From contig JBAKBP010003194.1 in NCBI GenBank assembly GCA_037953745.1, positions 94,606 through 158,605 of the forward strand: DNA of 64,000 bases. Direction: 5' to 3'. This DNA comes from Lithodes maja (lineage: Eukaryota; Arthropoda; Malacostraca; Decapoda; Lithodidae). Below the pieces are notes generated by a model that saw only the letters and a list, made by a program, of their open reading frames with translations, had not been told where the DNA came from and searched no databases. Shown here piece by piece: positions 40,786 to 51,093 of the stretch (its first letter is position 1; each line of letters begins with the position of its first letter). The translations under genes were made by a program, and so were the position numbers.

Positions 40786-43700
40786 TCTCCCCCCCCCCCT
40801 ATTGGCGTCCGACGAGGCGATGGTGGAGTCGGGCGGTGTAGGTTGAGTGGAGGGCGGTAGACGAAGCTGTCGTAGGAAGCGGCGGTTGCGGAGCGTGGCT
40901 CGCCCCGACCCATCCACCCGGATGGTATACTGGCGGTGTGGATGCACCTCCACTACAGTGCCAGTCTTGTTCCACCGTGTCGGGTTGTTGCCCCCCTGGT
41001 TCTGGACGGAGACCCGGTCACCGACGTGGAGTGGTGATAAAGGCCGGGCTGAAGCATTATAGTATGTGGCTAGGGCAGCGTTACGGTGAAAAAGGGCTGC
41101 CTCACGAGCTTCGGCCGAGAGAAGCCAGTGGGGGTGGAGGTGGAGAAGTGCAGGATTGCAGGGGACGTGGTCCCGTAGGGTCCTGCCGAAGAGAAGTTGA
41201 GCTGGTGACTTGTCAATGGTCGAGAGGGGTGTGTTCCTGTATTGGAGGAGGGCGCGGGCTGCGGCGTTGTTGTCGAGAGAGCCAGTGGGGGATGTACAGT
41301 CCGCGATGATGCGGCGGGCTGCTTTAACAGCCAGCTCGGCGCGGCCATTAGACTGAGGGTAGAACGCAGAGCTGACCCGCTGTGACACACCCCAATGTGC
41401 CAGGAATTCTTGGAAGTCCCCGGCTGTGAACTGGGGCCCACCATCGCTCGCCAGTACCCGGGGTGCTCCGTAGTGGGTGAAGAGGGTACGGCACGCCGAG
41501 ATGAGGTGGTGAGCATCACATTTACCTGGTGGCAGGTAGAAGATGTGGACATTGCTGGAGAAGCGATCGACGTAGACCAGGTAGTGTTTGCCCTGGTGCT
41601 GAAAAAAATCGGCGGCTACCTGGTCGTATGGCCATTGGGGTGGGTCAGATGACATGAGTGGCTCTTTCGGCTGGGACGGGGCGTGGGCGCGGCAGTAGTG
41701 GCAGGTATCCAGGCAGTTGCGTAGGGCCTTGTCAATACCTGGCCAGTAAACACTCGCACGTGCACGGGCCTTCATGCCAGTCATACCCTGATGAGCTGAG
41801 TGAAGGGCCTCGAGAACTCTGGACCGAAGATGATGGGGGATGACTGGTCGTTGATCCATGAGGGCTACCCCGTCGACGGAAGTGAGGCGGTCTCTAACAC
41901 CCCAGAACTGTCGTAGTGGTGGGGCGGTCGCCTCTCTGGAGTCCGGGAAGCCCTCGGGGATGGTCTGAAGAAGGGAGGTATACTCGCTGTCTTGTTGGCC
42001 GGCAGATTTAAGGTCAGACCATGATACAACTGGGTCAGGTATGGCGGCGAGCATGGTGAGGGAGGCCAAGGCAACTGAGTGGATATCGAGCTCGCTGGCG
42101 GCCGCACTATGCACATCATGGGCGTCCGCGGAGGGCCTGGTCGGGTAGCGGGAAACAGCGTCAGGGCCGCGGTGCCATTTGCCAGGCGTATGTTGAATGA
42201 TGAACTGGTATCGTAGGGTACGTTCCTTAATCTTGAACAGGCGAGGGTTTGGTATGTTGTCAAGGGACCGGTCGTTAAGGATGTGCAGTAGAGGTCTGTG
42301 GTCCACGACGACGACGAGGTCAGGGCAGCCCAGGACAAACATTCTGCATCTGTCAAGGGCGTCAGCCACTGCTAAAGCCTCGCCTTCGACGGGTGCGTAG
42401 TGGGACTCCGCAGGTGTGGTAAAACGGGAGCCGGCGAAGATAAGTTTCCAACCGACCTTGCAACAGGTGGGGGCAGATGCGGTGGGGCAGGAACAATGTT
42501 GTTGGAGTAGGAGGAAGCCAAGGCCGGTTTTGCTCCAGTCTGTGGCGAGGCACGTGGGTCTGCCGATCTCGAAGGAGCAGACCCCTTCCTCCACCAGGTG
42601 TGTGATGTGGTCCTTAGATGTGGCAAAGGTACGGTCGAGTGCCTCATCCCAGTGGAAGGGGGTTTTGGACTGCACAAGTTCCCGGAAGGGCGCCATTTCC
42701 GGTTTGATGCTGAAGGCCCAGGCGACCTGTTCAACGAGACCAAACCACGACCGGGCTCCCGTGATGTCTGTGGGCGTGGGAAAGTCACGGATGGCCTTAA
42801 TCATGGACGTGCATGGCTTAATTCCAGTGTCTGTGATGGTGAGTCCGGCGAAGTCAACTGAAGGGGCGGCGAAGGTAAACTTGTCAGGGTTGAAAGTGAC
42901 ACCGTTGGTTGCACAGAGGGCCAGGTAATCAAAAGTGTGCCAAAATGCCTCCTCGACTGAAGAGTCCCACAAAAGGGAGTCGTCGACACACTTCACCTTA
43001 CGAGGGACAGCCTGTATGATTGCGTCGAAGCGTCGGGTATAGGCGTCGCCAGCTGCCAAGTAACCTTGAGGGGCCCTGATATACCTGTAACGCCCAAATT
43101 CTGTGATAAAAGTCGTAGCCTCCCTGCTGGATTCGTCGAGTAGAACAGCATGGTATCCATTCCAGGCGTCGAGGACCGTCTTACGAGTGCCTGCAGGGAT
43201 GGATTGGGCCAAGTTGAATGGGCTCGGGGTGTGATGTGTCTCCCGAAGGCAGGCGTGGTTGAGTGCCTGCAGGTCAACTGTACGGCGGGGTTGTCCAGTT
43301 TTCTTGGCGACCACCACCATCCTAGAGCACCAGGTAGTAGGGGTACCGATGGGGACAGGCTCAATAATGCCCAGTGCGACGTCCCTGTCGAGATCTGCTT
43401 TGACCTGGGCCTTCCAATGATGTGGTATAGGGGCAGGGGTGTGCACGGCACGTGGAGATGCGCCAGGCTTGATATGGATGTGCATGGGAGGGCCAGACAT
43501 CGTGGGGAGTGGGCCGCTGGTGGTGTTAAATGCTGAAGATGCAAACTGTGACAAGAACCAGTCACGAAGGTCAGACAGGTGCAGGTCGTTAGGTGGGAAG
43601 GGGAGGGAAGTGGGCCGGTGTGGTGGAGGGGTCCTGGTCAAGGTGGGTGGTGGTTGGGCTGTGTGGGCGGCCATGCAGGGGGTAGGTGTGGGGAAGTCGG

Positions 43701-45915
43701 GAGGGATGATATGTAGTGCCCTACAAGCTGAAATGCTAATAAATAACGGTGACTGTGCCTGAATAATAAAAATATCATCAGAAGTAGTGTAGGGGGTGCC
43801 GGCAACGTCGGTGGCGGTAATGGTAGTCGGCATATAACCCAGGACCTGGAGAGTGTGACCCCCCACGGCCGTGATCCGTTGGTGTGTAGGCTGTAGGTGG
43901 TGGCGGTGGAGGCCCAGTGCCCGTAGTAATTGCAAACCAGCCACAGATACTTGGGCGCCCGTGTCAGGGTGGGCCGTGACACTGGTGGGGTGAGAGTGGG
44001 GCGACATGGCAGTAGAAATGGTAATGGGCAAGGAGGGGAGCCGGGCGGGTGGTGGTTTGTTAACAGCCTGTTTGATAGTACCAATGATAACAGCCGCGGA
44101 TGAAGGTGAGGGCGTGGAGTGACAAACTGTGGAGTAATGGTTGAGTTTGTTGCATGACGGGCAGGTCTTGCCCCAAGCAGGGCATTTGGATGGGCGTTCG
44201 GCTCGAGAGTGTGTGGATAGGCCGCACCCACTGCACTGGGAAGAGGTGGATTTACAAACCTTGGCAAAGTGGTTAGGTTTATTACACGCCGTGCAGGTCT
44301 TGCCCCATGCAGGACACTTCGAAGATCGTTGGGCTTGTGAATGTGAAGATAGGCCACACCCGGAGCAACGTGTGGGAGATGAAGTGGGGCCGACGTGGGG
44401 AGGTGGTGGGGCGTGCGACGGGGGCTGAGTAGGTTGGGCGGGGGGCTGGATAGGGGCGGGGCGTGGGTAAGTACTCTTGAGACGCTGGTATGGTGATTTC
44501 ACAGCATGTACCCCCGGTTGCATTGCCGTCTGATCGAGTGCCGCAGATTCGAACCCCACACAGTAGTTGATAACATCTTGTAAGGTAGGTAGGGTGCGGT
44601 CCTTAGTTAAAACATCTTGCTGAAGGGACGAATCACTAATCCCGATAGTCACTTGGTCCCGTATGTGTTCGTCAGAGACATCAGTGTGGCAACAGGGGCA
44701 GGTAAAGCCACAGTCCAAAGTGGCCTCCGTAATACGCGTGACGTAGTCCCGGATCTGTTCAGTAGGTTGTTGGAGAAGAGACCGGAAGTGGTGGCGAGCG
44801 GCTGCGCGGTTCCGTTGTCGGTGGACGAGTTGTGTGATGAGAGTTGCTAGGTCGATTTCTGGCAATGAGGAGAACGCCTGATTGTGAGCAAATATGGCGC
44901 TCTGAAGGGCAGGGTCGCACGTCTGGTAGAGCTCGATGGTAGCCTCATGAGGTGGTAGAAGGACGAGCCGCTTGTAGACCTCCCAATCAGCCCAGAATTT
45001 GCGTAGGGCGTGTCCCGGCATGTGTAAAGCGGCCTGGGGCCGCGTAGGGGCAGCCCGGCGGGGCGGGGCGGGGCGTGGCTGGGCAGGGTAGGAAGGGACT
45101 TGAGGTGGTGGTGGTATGATGACGTCATGCGCAGAAGGGGCTGCGCCGTGAGGGTTGGTGCCAGCCGTACGATAGCCAGGGGGGGCATAATGGCCGCCGT
45201 AATACCGACCGTCGCTACCGACACCAGTGTGGGCCTGGCCGTCAGTTGGGGAGGGTGTGGGATGTTCGCTCTTGAGAGGGTGGGTAAAGGGATTGGTCAT
45301 GTTCATATGTAATAAAGACATGTGGGGAGTAACTGGCATATGGTGGGGCACTGAGACATGGGTAGCTGGCATATGGTGGGGCACTGAGACATGGGGAGAT
45401 GGCATATGGTGGGGCACTGAGACATGGGTAACTGGCATATGGTGGGGCACTGAGACATGGGGAGATGTATGAGGTGTGGGTGTCTGTGTAGAGGGATGAA
45501 TAAGTGTATCACTGGTGGGGTGTGAGGTAAAGGATGGGTCAGCCTGGTGGGTAACATTACTGGCCTGGGGCTGATGTTGTAGAGGCTGGTGGGGCTGGAG
45601 ATCCTGACGGGGCGGTGGTGGAGCTGTAGCGGGGCGATGTTGTAGATCCTGGCGGGGCGGTGGTGGAGCTGTCGCGGGGCGATGTTGTAGTTGTAGATGC
45701 TGCTGGTCCTGGTGATGCTGTAGAAAGGTGGCCATACTCGATTGGAGGGCGTCGATCCTTTCATTCAAGTAGATGATGGATGGGTATGGAGACAGGGCAT
45801 CGGGCAATGAAGGCTCGACCGGTTGGGAGGTAGATGTAGCCAGGTAGGGACCGCATGGCGGCAAGCCGGCTTCCACAGCAGCTGCAGCCTCAGCTAGGTA
45901 GTGCAGGTTCTCCAT
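40726..45915 (-). CDS. Ty3/gypsy Gag-Pol polyprotein
   Basis: 1,729 codons from ATG at 45915. Gag: Gln/His/Pro-rich N-terminus, a capsid-like region at about 290-460, and two CCHC knuckles (CTACNKPNHFAKVC near 541, CPSCNKLNHYSTVC near 588), each preceded by CSGCGLS-HS. Protease: HPDTGAQVSVAG near 649. RT: KKTGQPRRTVDLQALNHACL and KCVDDSLLWD (VDD near 978). RNase H: CLATDWSKTGLGF near 1125 and VVVDHRPLL. Integrase: H...H...CHYC finger near 1375-1410, then D (AADFFQ), D (ASDGGPQF) and E (NGRAELAVKA). It ends with about 20 residues encoded by the LTR (MAPQTL stop). Gag and Pol are in one frame with no frameshift signal needed. Confidence 0.92.
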   Translation of the reverse strand: MENLHYLAEAAAAVEAGLPPCGPYLATSTSQPVEPSLPDALSPYPSIIYLNERIDALQSSMATFLQHHQDQQHLQLQHRPATAPPPPRQDLQHRPATAPPPPRQDLQPHQPLQHQPQASNVTHQADPSFTSHPTSDTLIHPSTQTPTPHTSPHVSVPHHMPVTHVSVPHHMPSPHVSVPHHMPATHVSVPHHMPVTPHMSLLHMNMTNPFTHPLKSEHPTPSPTDGQAHTGVGSDGRYYGGHYAPPGYRTAGTNPHGAAPSAHDVIIPPPPQVPSYPAQPRPAPPRRAAPTRPQAALHMPGHALRKFWADWEVYKRLVLLPPHEATIELYQTCDPALQSAIFAHNQAFSSLPEIDLATLITQLVHRQRNRAAARHHFRSLLQQPTEQIRDYVTRITEATLDCGFTCPCCHTDVSDEHIRDQVTIGISDSSLQQDVLTKDRTLPTLQDVINYCVGFESAALDQTAMQPGVHAVKSPYQRLKSTYPRPAPIQPPAQPTQPPSHAPPPPHVGPTSSPTRCSGCGLSSHSQAQRSSKCPAWGKTCTACNKPNHFAKVCKSTSSQCSGCGLSTHSRAERPSKCPAWGKTCPSCNKLNHYSTVCHSTPSPSSAAVIIGTIKQAVNKPPPARLPSLPITISTAMSPHSHPTSVTAHPDTGAQVSVAGLQLLRALGLHRHHLQPTHQRITAVGGHTLQVLGYMPTTITATDVAGTPYTTSDDIFIIQAQSPLFISISACRALHIIPPDFPTPTPCMAAHTAQPPPTLTRTPPPHRPTSLPFPPNDLHLSDLRDWFLSQFASSAFNTTSGPLPTMSGPPMHIHIKPGASPRAVHTPAPIPHHWKAQVKADLDRDVALGIIEPVPIGTPTTWCSRMVVVAKKTGQPRRTVDLQALNHACLRETHHTPSPFNLAQSIPAGTRKTVLDAWNGYHAVLLDESSREATTFITEFGRYRYIRAPQGYLAAGDAYTRRFDAIIQAVPRKVKCVDDSLLWDSSVEEAFWHTFDYLALCATNGVTFNPDKFTFAAPSVDFAGLTITDTGIKPCTSMIKAIRDFPTPTDITGARSWFGLVEQVAWAFSIKPEMAPFRELVQSKTPFHWDEALDRTFATSKDHITHLVEEGVCSFEIGRPTCLATDWSKTGLGFLLLQQHCSCPTASAPTCCKVGWKLIFAGSRFTTPAESHYAPVEGEALAVADALDRCRMFVLGCPDLVVVVDHRPLLHILNDRSLDNIPNPRLFKIKERTLRYQFIIQHTPGKWHRGPDAVSRYPTRPSADAHDVHSAAASELDIHSVALASLTMLAAIPDPVVSWSDLKSAGQQDSEYTSLLQTIPEGFPDSREATAPPLRQFWGVRDRLTSVDGVALMDQRPVIPHHLRSRVLEALHSAHQGMTGMKARARASVYWPGIDKALRNCLDTCHYCRAHAPSQPKEPLMSSDPPQWPYDQVAADFFQHQGKHYLVYVDRFSSNVHIFYLPPGKCDAHHLISACRTLFTHYGAPRVLASDGGPQFTAGDFQEFLAHWGVSQRVSSAFYPQSNGRAELAVKAARRIIADCTSPTGSLDNNAAARALLQYRNTPLSTIDKSPAQLLFGRTLRDHVPCNPALLHLHPHWLLSAEAREAALFHRNAALATYYNASARPLSPLHVGDRVSVQNQGGNNPTRWNKTGTVVEVHPHRQYTIRVDGSGRATLRNRRFLRQLRLPPSTQPTPPDSTIASSDANRGGGRYNNNVYTTIVQHHMAPQTL
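40786..40800 (-). promoter_or_regulatory. Polypurine tract of the gypsy element
   Basis: On the element strand a run of G with flanking A/G directly precedes the 3' LTR (plus-strand TCTCCCCCCCCCCCT). Confidence 0.8.
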
Positions 45916-45928
45916 GTAGGTTCAGATA

Positions 45929-45946
45929 CTGATATACACTGCGCCA
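45929..45946 (-). promoter_or_regulatory. Putative primer binding site of the gypsy element
   Basis: TGGCGCAGTGTATATCAG abuts the 5' LTR. TGG matches the complement of a tRNA CCA end. The tRNA was not identified. Confidence 0.6.
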
Positions 45947-46169
45947 TATAATAAAGATGAATGAAGATATAACACCAGTACTCTTCAATCCTTTATTGGC
46001 TAGGGTTGAGTACAGGAGCGCCGAGACGCTGGTTGGTTATGTAAGAGTCTGGTGTGAACTGAAGGACTTGCTGCCTCCACAGGCCTGGGTGCCAGAGGCG
46101 CCCGCAAGTCTAAAGTGTCTGTGGTGCCATATGGTGTTGGACAATAGTGGTGTATACATTATTATTATA
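45947..46169 (-). repeat. 5' LTR of the gypsy element
   Basis: 223 bp, from TATAATAATAATGTATACAC to CATCTTTATTATA in element orientation. Contains ATAATAAAG/TTTATTATA at the 3' end, which may include a polyadenylation signal on the transcribed strand. Confidence 0.92.
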
Positions 46170-49075
46170 CTAGTGACTGAAGTTGTTCTTGGCCAACATG
46201 TGATCTGGGTCCTAGGTTCAGCATGAACCTAACCATTTTATTTTGAGTGACCTGAAGTTTGTGCTGTGCTGATTTAGATGATGCAGAGTACCAGGATGAC
46301 ACAGAATAGTCAAAATGACATTGAACAAGCGCTTGGCAGAGGGTCTTTTTGGTCGCCGCGGGCAAGCATCCCACCTGTCTATACAGGTATTTTATACGTG
46401 CTCTACACTTACTCAGGATAGATTCCAAAATTGTTTCACCTGACAAACTCGCGTCCAGTTTTAGTCCGAGATATTTAACTTGTGACACTGTTGTTATAGG
46501 AATATCATTACAGTTGACCGAGAAGCCCACAATGTCTTTCAGTTTGCGTTTTGTTCCACATAAGATGGCTTCCGTCTTGCCCAGGTGAAGAGATAGTCTA
46601 TTGTCCACTAGCCATTCACTACATGATTCTAGTTCTTTGGAAAGTGAAGCGGCAATACTTATTGGGTCTTTTCCTGAAACCAGGAGCACACTGTCGTCTG
46701 CATACAGTAATAATTTACATGAGACGCTCAGTTCCATGTCGTTCACATAACAGAGAAAGAGTAAGGGACCAAGGATGCTTCCCTGCGGGACCCCACAGTT
46801 AATTGGCATAGGATCAGATATATTATCATCAATTTTGACTCTTTGGGTTCTACCACTAAGATAAGATTTAAACCAGTTCACAGATCCTATGCCCATTGCT
46901 TGTAGTTTATTACATAGGATATCATGGTCTACTGTGTCAAACGCTTTTTGTAGATCAAGAAGAACCATACCGGTGTAGTTACCTTTAGACATTTCTTTAC
47001 GAATGTGATCCGTTAAGTGGATGAGACAGGAGTCTGTCGAGTACATGCATCTGAAACCTGATTGAAACTTATAGAATAGATCATTTTGTTTGAGGTAGTG
47101 TTCAATTTGGGTGTATACCGCTCTTTCAAGGATTTTAGATACAATACATAATATGCTAACTGGTCTGTAGTTACCAACTTCTAGTTTATTTCCTTTCTTG
47201 AATAGAGGGGTTACAATAGCTTCCTTCAGTTCAGCAGGTACAGTGTTGGTGTTAATTGACAAGTTGATGATGTGAGTTAGGGGGCCTGCTATACCAATGG
47301 CTCCATCTCGTAGAAATTTGGCAGGAATTTTGTCTGGTCCTGTGCTTTTATGTACATTTAGGTTAGACAGCTCGTCAAAAGTGTATTTTGGTGTAACATT
47401 TTGCAATCCAAATGTGTTTGGGTGTATGTCTTTATCTCTGTAGAAATTTCGAAAGGTGGCCGTTCTTGTCGTGTATTTATTGAGAGGTTGAGGTAGGTTC
47501 TGTGCAAGTGTGTTTGCTATGGAGGTGAAGAAGGAGTTGAAGTAGGTTGAAATTTGTCGTTTATCGTGGCAAATCTGATCATTAATGGTGAGAGCAATAT
47601 TAGTGTTAGACGAATCCCTTGTCTTGTTGCTGTAGCCTGTTGTTTTTAGGTGCCTCCATAGTTTCTTTGGGTTATTCTGATATTCCTCCGCCTTATTGTG
47701 AAAATAATTAGTTTTCGCCGATTTTATTTTCCTACTTAGTTTATTCCTGGCCCTGTTGAACTCATGTTTCAGACCTTGATCCTGTCTATGTTTCGCTAGC
47801 CTTTTTAACAGATTGTCTCTGTGTTCCAGATGGTGTAGTATGTCATTGTTGATCCATGGGTCTGACCTTGCTTTAATTCGTATGTCTTTCAGAGGAGCTA
47901 TTTCGTCTAGAATGTTTGTGATGATGGTTCTGAAGCCAACCCATGCGTCATTAACGTTTGTACTTCCAAACACTGGAGACCAGTCTGTATTCCATAAAAT
48001 GTCCAGAAATGTTTCTTTATTGTAGTTTCTGAGTGACCTTGTTTTGATAATCTTGTGATTCTCTAGGGTAATTTTTGTGGTTTTTCGTGTGCAATATGTG
48101 ACGAAGTGATCACTTATCCCAGTCTGTATAACCCCTGATTGGGATATTTTGTCCTCTCTGTTACAGTTTATGTGGTCTATTATTGTGGCAGTGTTCTCAG
48201 AGATACGTGTGGGGGTTGTGATGAGTTGTTTATGATTGTGCATTGTCAGTATATGCCTATATTCTCGTACAAGCCTATCATTTCGTTGTTTGTAACACAG
48301 GTTAAAATCCCCTAGTATGATGGATTCATTCCGAGGGTCTAGCGATGACAACGTTCGTTCAAATTTGGTCAAGAATTGTGTGTCGTCTGGTGGCCTATAG
48401 CATACCCCAATTGTGATGGGTCTTGTCCTCGGCAGGTGTAGATCGATCCACAGAGCTTCGTGATTTTCTACATGGAGGTCGGTCCTGGTTGTGTGTGTGA
48501 GGTTGTTTTTTACATACAGACATACTCCTCCCCCATGCCTATTGCGATCATTCCTAACCATATTGAAACCTTGAATGTTTATTTCACCATCGTTTATACT
48601 TGAATCCAGCCAGGTTTCTGTGATTGCAATTATTGAAGCTTTGGCCTTATTAGCTAACAAGTTTAATTCTGACAATTTATGGTACATTGATCTGGCGTTA
48701 ATGTGGATAAGATGGAGCCCTTTGTTGGTGAACACTCTGTATTCATCTTTGATTTTGAATGTGTCCTGGCTGGATTCTGAGTTGTTAATACTAATTGGTT
48801 CATTTACATTAATATTCGGTAATGAATGCAAGGCACATATGTTGCATAGGAATTCCCGTTCTTCACTGTTGGTCTTCTTAGAGATGCACTTCATGTGAGC
48901 TACAGTTTTACACTTAACACAGTTTATGATCCTTTGTTTTCTTGTTATGAGTGATTCACATATTTCACAAATGATTTTAGGACCCTTAATAGCCATTTCC
49001 CTACATTTATCGCATTCCACTTCTTTTCTGCTAGTAATGTAAGTACATCGATCGTGTACTGTTTCATTACAACTA
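46170..49075 (-). CDS. LINE endonuclease-RT (951 codons open, both ends cut by insertions)
   Basis: Cys-rich fingers at residues 3-67 of this segment (ECDKCREMA, ICEICESLITRKQRIINCVK, AHMKCISKK, FLCNICALHS). APE endonuclease: LIHINARSMYHKLSEL, AITETWLDSSI, ITIGVCYRPPDD, SIILGDFNLCYK and QTGISDHFVTYC. RT from about 560: NYRPVSILCIVSKILERAVY, LLDLQKAFDTVDHDILCNKL, NCGVPQGSILGPLLFLCYVN and KLLLYADDSVLLVSG. Thumb: VQCHFDYSVSSWYSAS. No internal stop. It ends at LQSL where the gypsy element begins. Catalytic motifs are intact, but the protein is split by the insertions. Confidence 0.88.
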
Positions 49076-49470
49076 CAGTAAAAGTCCGATAATCCGACGT
49101 CCGATAATTCGAATCTCCCGATAATCCGAATTTGTGAAAATTAGGCCAAATCCGAATTCACCTGATAATCCGAATTTCAAAAAGTCCCAAAGTCCCCTTT
49201 TTTAGGCATTAGGCCACCCAAAACCCCTTTTTTGAGGCATTAGGCCACCCAAAACCCACCCAAATGACACATAATGGTACACACACATATCATATGTTCA
49301 TGATATCACTTTAAAAGTTTACCATTGTCATTGTAGCCTATTATTTACTTCTAAACATTCAGATTTCTGATTAAAATAAGGGGGGGGGAGGTAAAGTCCA
49401 ATAATCCGAAAAATCCGGTAATCCGAACTAGTCCTGGTCCACTGCAATTCGGATTAAAGGAAGTTTACTG
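49076..49470. mobile_element. Tigger/pogo-like MITE inside the LINE ORF
   Basis: 395 bp flanked by TA (49074-49075 and 49471-49472). Ends CAGTAAAAGTCCGATAATCC and, complemented, CAGTAAACTTCCTTTAATCC. Internal sequence rich in TAATCCGAA motifs and a GGGGGGGG run at 49381. No ORF. Confidence 0.88.
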
Positions 49471-50250
49471 TACTACATTGTGACGTTGTACTCCTTTTGT
49501 TGAATCCAATATCGCACACTATACATATTTTCCTGTTACTGTTCATCGTACGTCTGGCGGTGTGGTGATCAGCTGTGCGCCGTGAGCGCCTGATGGTGTG
49601 TGAGCGCGTGAGATGAGGACAGGTTGTGGCTCCCCCTTGCCCCCCTCCCACCCCTACCTGTATTTGTTGTTTTATGTCCTTGTTCTTGGCCGTTGTTGCT
49701 GTTACTTCATTGTCGATGTGTTTGCTAGAGCTTCCTGTTTGTTTGGGTGTTCTGGTTGCATGTTGTGTTACTTGGGTCACCGATATCTGTGGTAGTGATG
49801 ATACAGTTGAGGGTAATGTTGAGTAGGTAGAATGTTGGCACTGTGCTGGCGGTTGCCCTGCGGTCTTGGTTGTGAGTTGGAGCGTGACGGGAGACTTGGG
49901 TGCCTGCTGGCCCAGTTTGTTATAACGAATTTTACTGCTAGGGACTGTTGAAATGTCGGTGTCTGCCTTACTTGTTTGGTGGTGAGGTTTCTTCAACGTT
50001 GAACTAGGGCCGGGGTTGGTCTCTACATCTCCGCAGCTAATTAGAGTGTAGCACAATAGGTGTTGTAGCGAGGTTGTGCCAGAGTATTTGCCCAGTCGCG
50101 GCGTCTTCCCGATATATGAAATAGACCAGGCAGGAATGGTGACAGAAATTTCACTCGTGTGTGATTTCTGTGTGACGAGGTCCCTCAATACTTGTTTAGT
50201 GTTGACCTGGTACACTACCGGTCCCCTCTGCACCTGTATATCAGCACAGT
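49471..50250 (-). pseudogene. LINE ORF, N-terminal part with 2A-like motif
   Basis: The frame (259 codons from 50233, and open upstream) has a hydrophobic stretch LQHLLCYTLISCGDVETNPG followed by P: the 2A consensus D-x-E-x-N-P-G-P at 50006-50032. A Ser/Thr/Gln-rich linker follows, then RKICIVCDIGFNKRSTTSQC, the start of a zinc finger that is cut by the MITE at 49470. In 2A sequences translation skips the Gly-Pro bond, which here would release a leader of about 75 residues or more from the downstream polyprotein. Confidence 0.75.
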
Positions 50251-50948
50251 GGGGATATAAAATAGGAGATGAAATAATTAGTAAAGCTGTGAAAGCAAAA
50301 GACCTAGGGGTAGTTGTGGCAGACAGCTTGTCACCTGAACAGCATATAAATAAAATAACTGGTGAAACCTATGCAGTGTTGACTAACATGAGAATAGCTC
50401 TGAATTATTTAGATGAAGAGATGTTAGCAAAAATAATAGGGACAATAATACGACCAAGACTGGAGTATGCAGCAGTGGTGTGGTCTCCACACCTTATAAA
50501 ACATAATAAAAAACTGGAAAGAGTTCAGAGAGTTGCCACTAAGATGATAGCTAGCCTTAGAGACCTGCCTTATGAGGAAAGATTGGAGAGGCTAAAGCTG
50601 CCAACGCTGAGGGAGAGGAGAGAGAGAGGTGACATGATCATGATGTTTAAGTGTGTGAAAGGTTTTGAGAAGATCGACAAGGGAGATTTTGTGGTGAGGG
50701 ACGAGGGAAGAACCAGGGGTCATGATTGTAAGTTGAGGAAAGTTATATGTAAGTCTGATGTAAGAAAGTTCAGCTTCCCGTATAGAAGCATTGAGTGTTG
50801 GAATAAGTTGGATGGGGAGGTGGTGGGAGCAAGAAATATCCAAACTTTTAAAGCAAAATTGGATAAATGTAGAGAGAGAGACAGGACAACACGAGCTTAG
50901 GCTCAAATCCTGTATACTACAATTAGGTGAGTACAATTAGGTGAGTAC
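50251..50948 (+). mobile_element. CR1-group LINE 3' fragment
   Basis: From GGGGATATAAAATAGGAGAT the translation (GYKIGDEIISKAVKAKDLGV, RPRLEYAAVVWSPHLIKHNK, FSFPYRSIECWNKLDGEVVG, ending DRTTRA) appears the same as the 21578 copy. The 3' end has the tandem AATTAGGTGAGTAC. The shadow ORF start at 50076 lies in the LINE on the other strand. Confidence 0.88.
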
Positions 50949-51013
50949 AGCTCGTATGTTCCGAACACATACTCCGGAGGGGTCTAGGGTGTCCTATGTC
51001 ACACTGACTGCAC

Positions 51014-51055
51014 CCTTTCCCCCCCCCCTCCCCCCCCCCCTCCCCCCCCCCCCTT
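51014..51055. repeat. C-rich homopolymer tract
   Basis: Runs of C separated by single T; prone to assembly and sequencing error. Confidence 0.9.
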
Positions 51056-51093
51056 TTTCTTGAATTTAAACAAAACGTGACTAAAAGGGCCAC

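Larger units (their letters stand above)
40563..46169 (-). mobile_element. Ty3/gypsy LTR retrotransposon, apparently complete
   Basis: 5,607 bp. Two 223-bp LTRs that look identical by eye, flanked by the 5-bp target duplication CTAGT (40558-40562 and 46170-46174). Primer-binding-type sequence TGGCGCAGTGTATATC lies directly after the 5' LTR (45946 downwards), and a purine tract AGGGGGGGGGGAGA directly before the 3' LTR (40800-40786). One uninterrupted 1,729-codon Gag-Pol frame. LTR ends are TATAAT...ATTATA instead of TG...CA. No envelope gene. Identical LTRs suggest recent insertion. Confidence 0.92.
39905..50250 (-). mobile_element. CR1-group LINE with 2A-like peptide and PHD-like fingers, host of two nested insertions
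   Basis: LINE sequence occupies 50250-49471, 49075-46170 and 40562-39905. It is interrupted by a Tigger-like MITE (49076-49470) and a Ty3/gypsy element (40563-46169). At both junctions the frame continues correctly once the insert and one copy of its target duplication are ignored. The ORF would then run from the truncated 5' end to 40223. The 3' UTR ends AATAAATATTATTATTATTA. No ATG precedes the 2A motif, so the copy is 5'-truncated at about 50250, where an opposite-strand CR1 fragment starts. Confidence 0.85.

Noticed and set aside
40847..45472. Plus-strand ORFs of 60-170 codons within the gypsy element
   Set aside because: All lie opposite the continuous Gag-Pol frame, have no family motifs and are composition shadows.
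49454..50233. Independent host protein with a 2A motif
   Set aside because: The frame runs into the LINE finger and endonuclease once the MITE is disregarded, so it is the N-terminal part of the LINE ORF.
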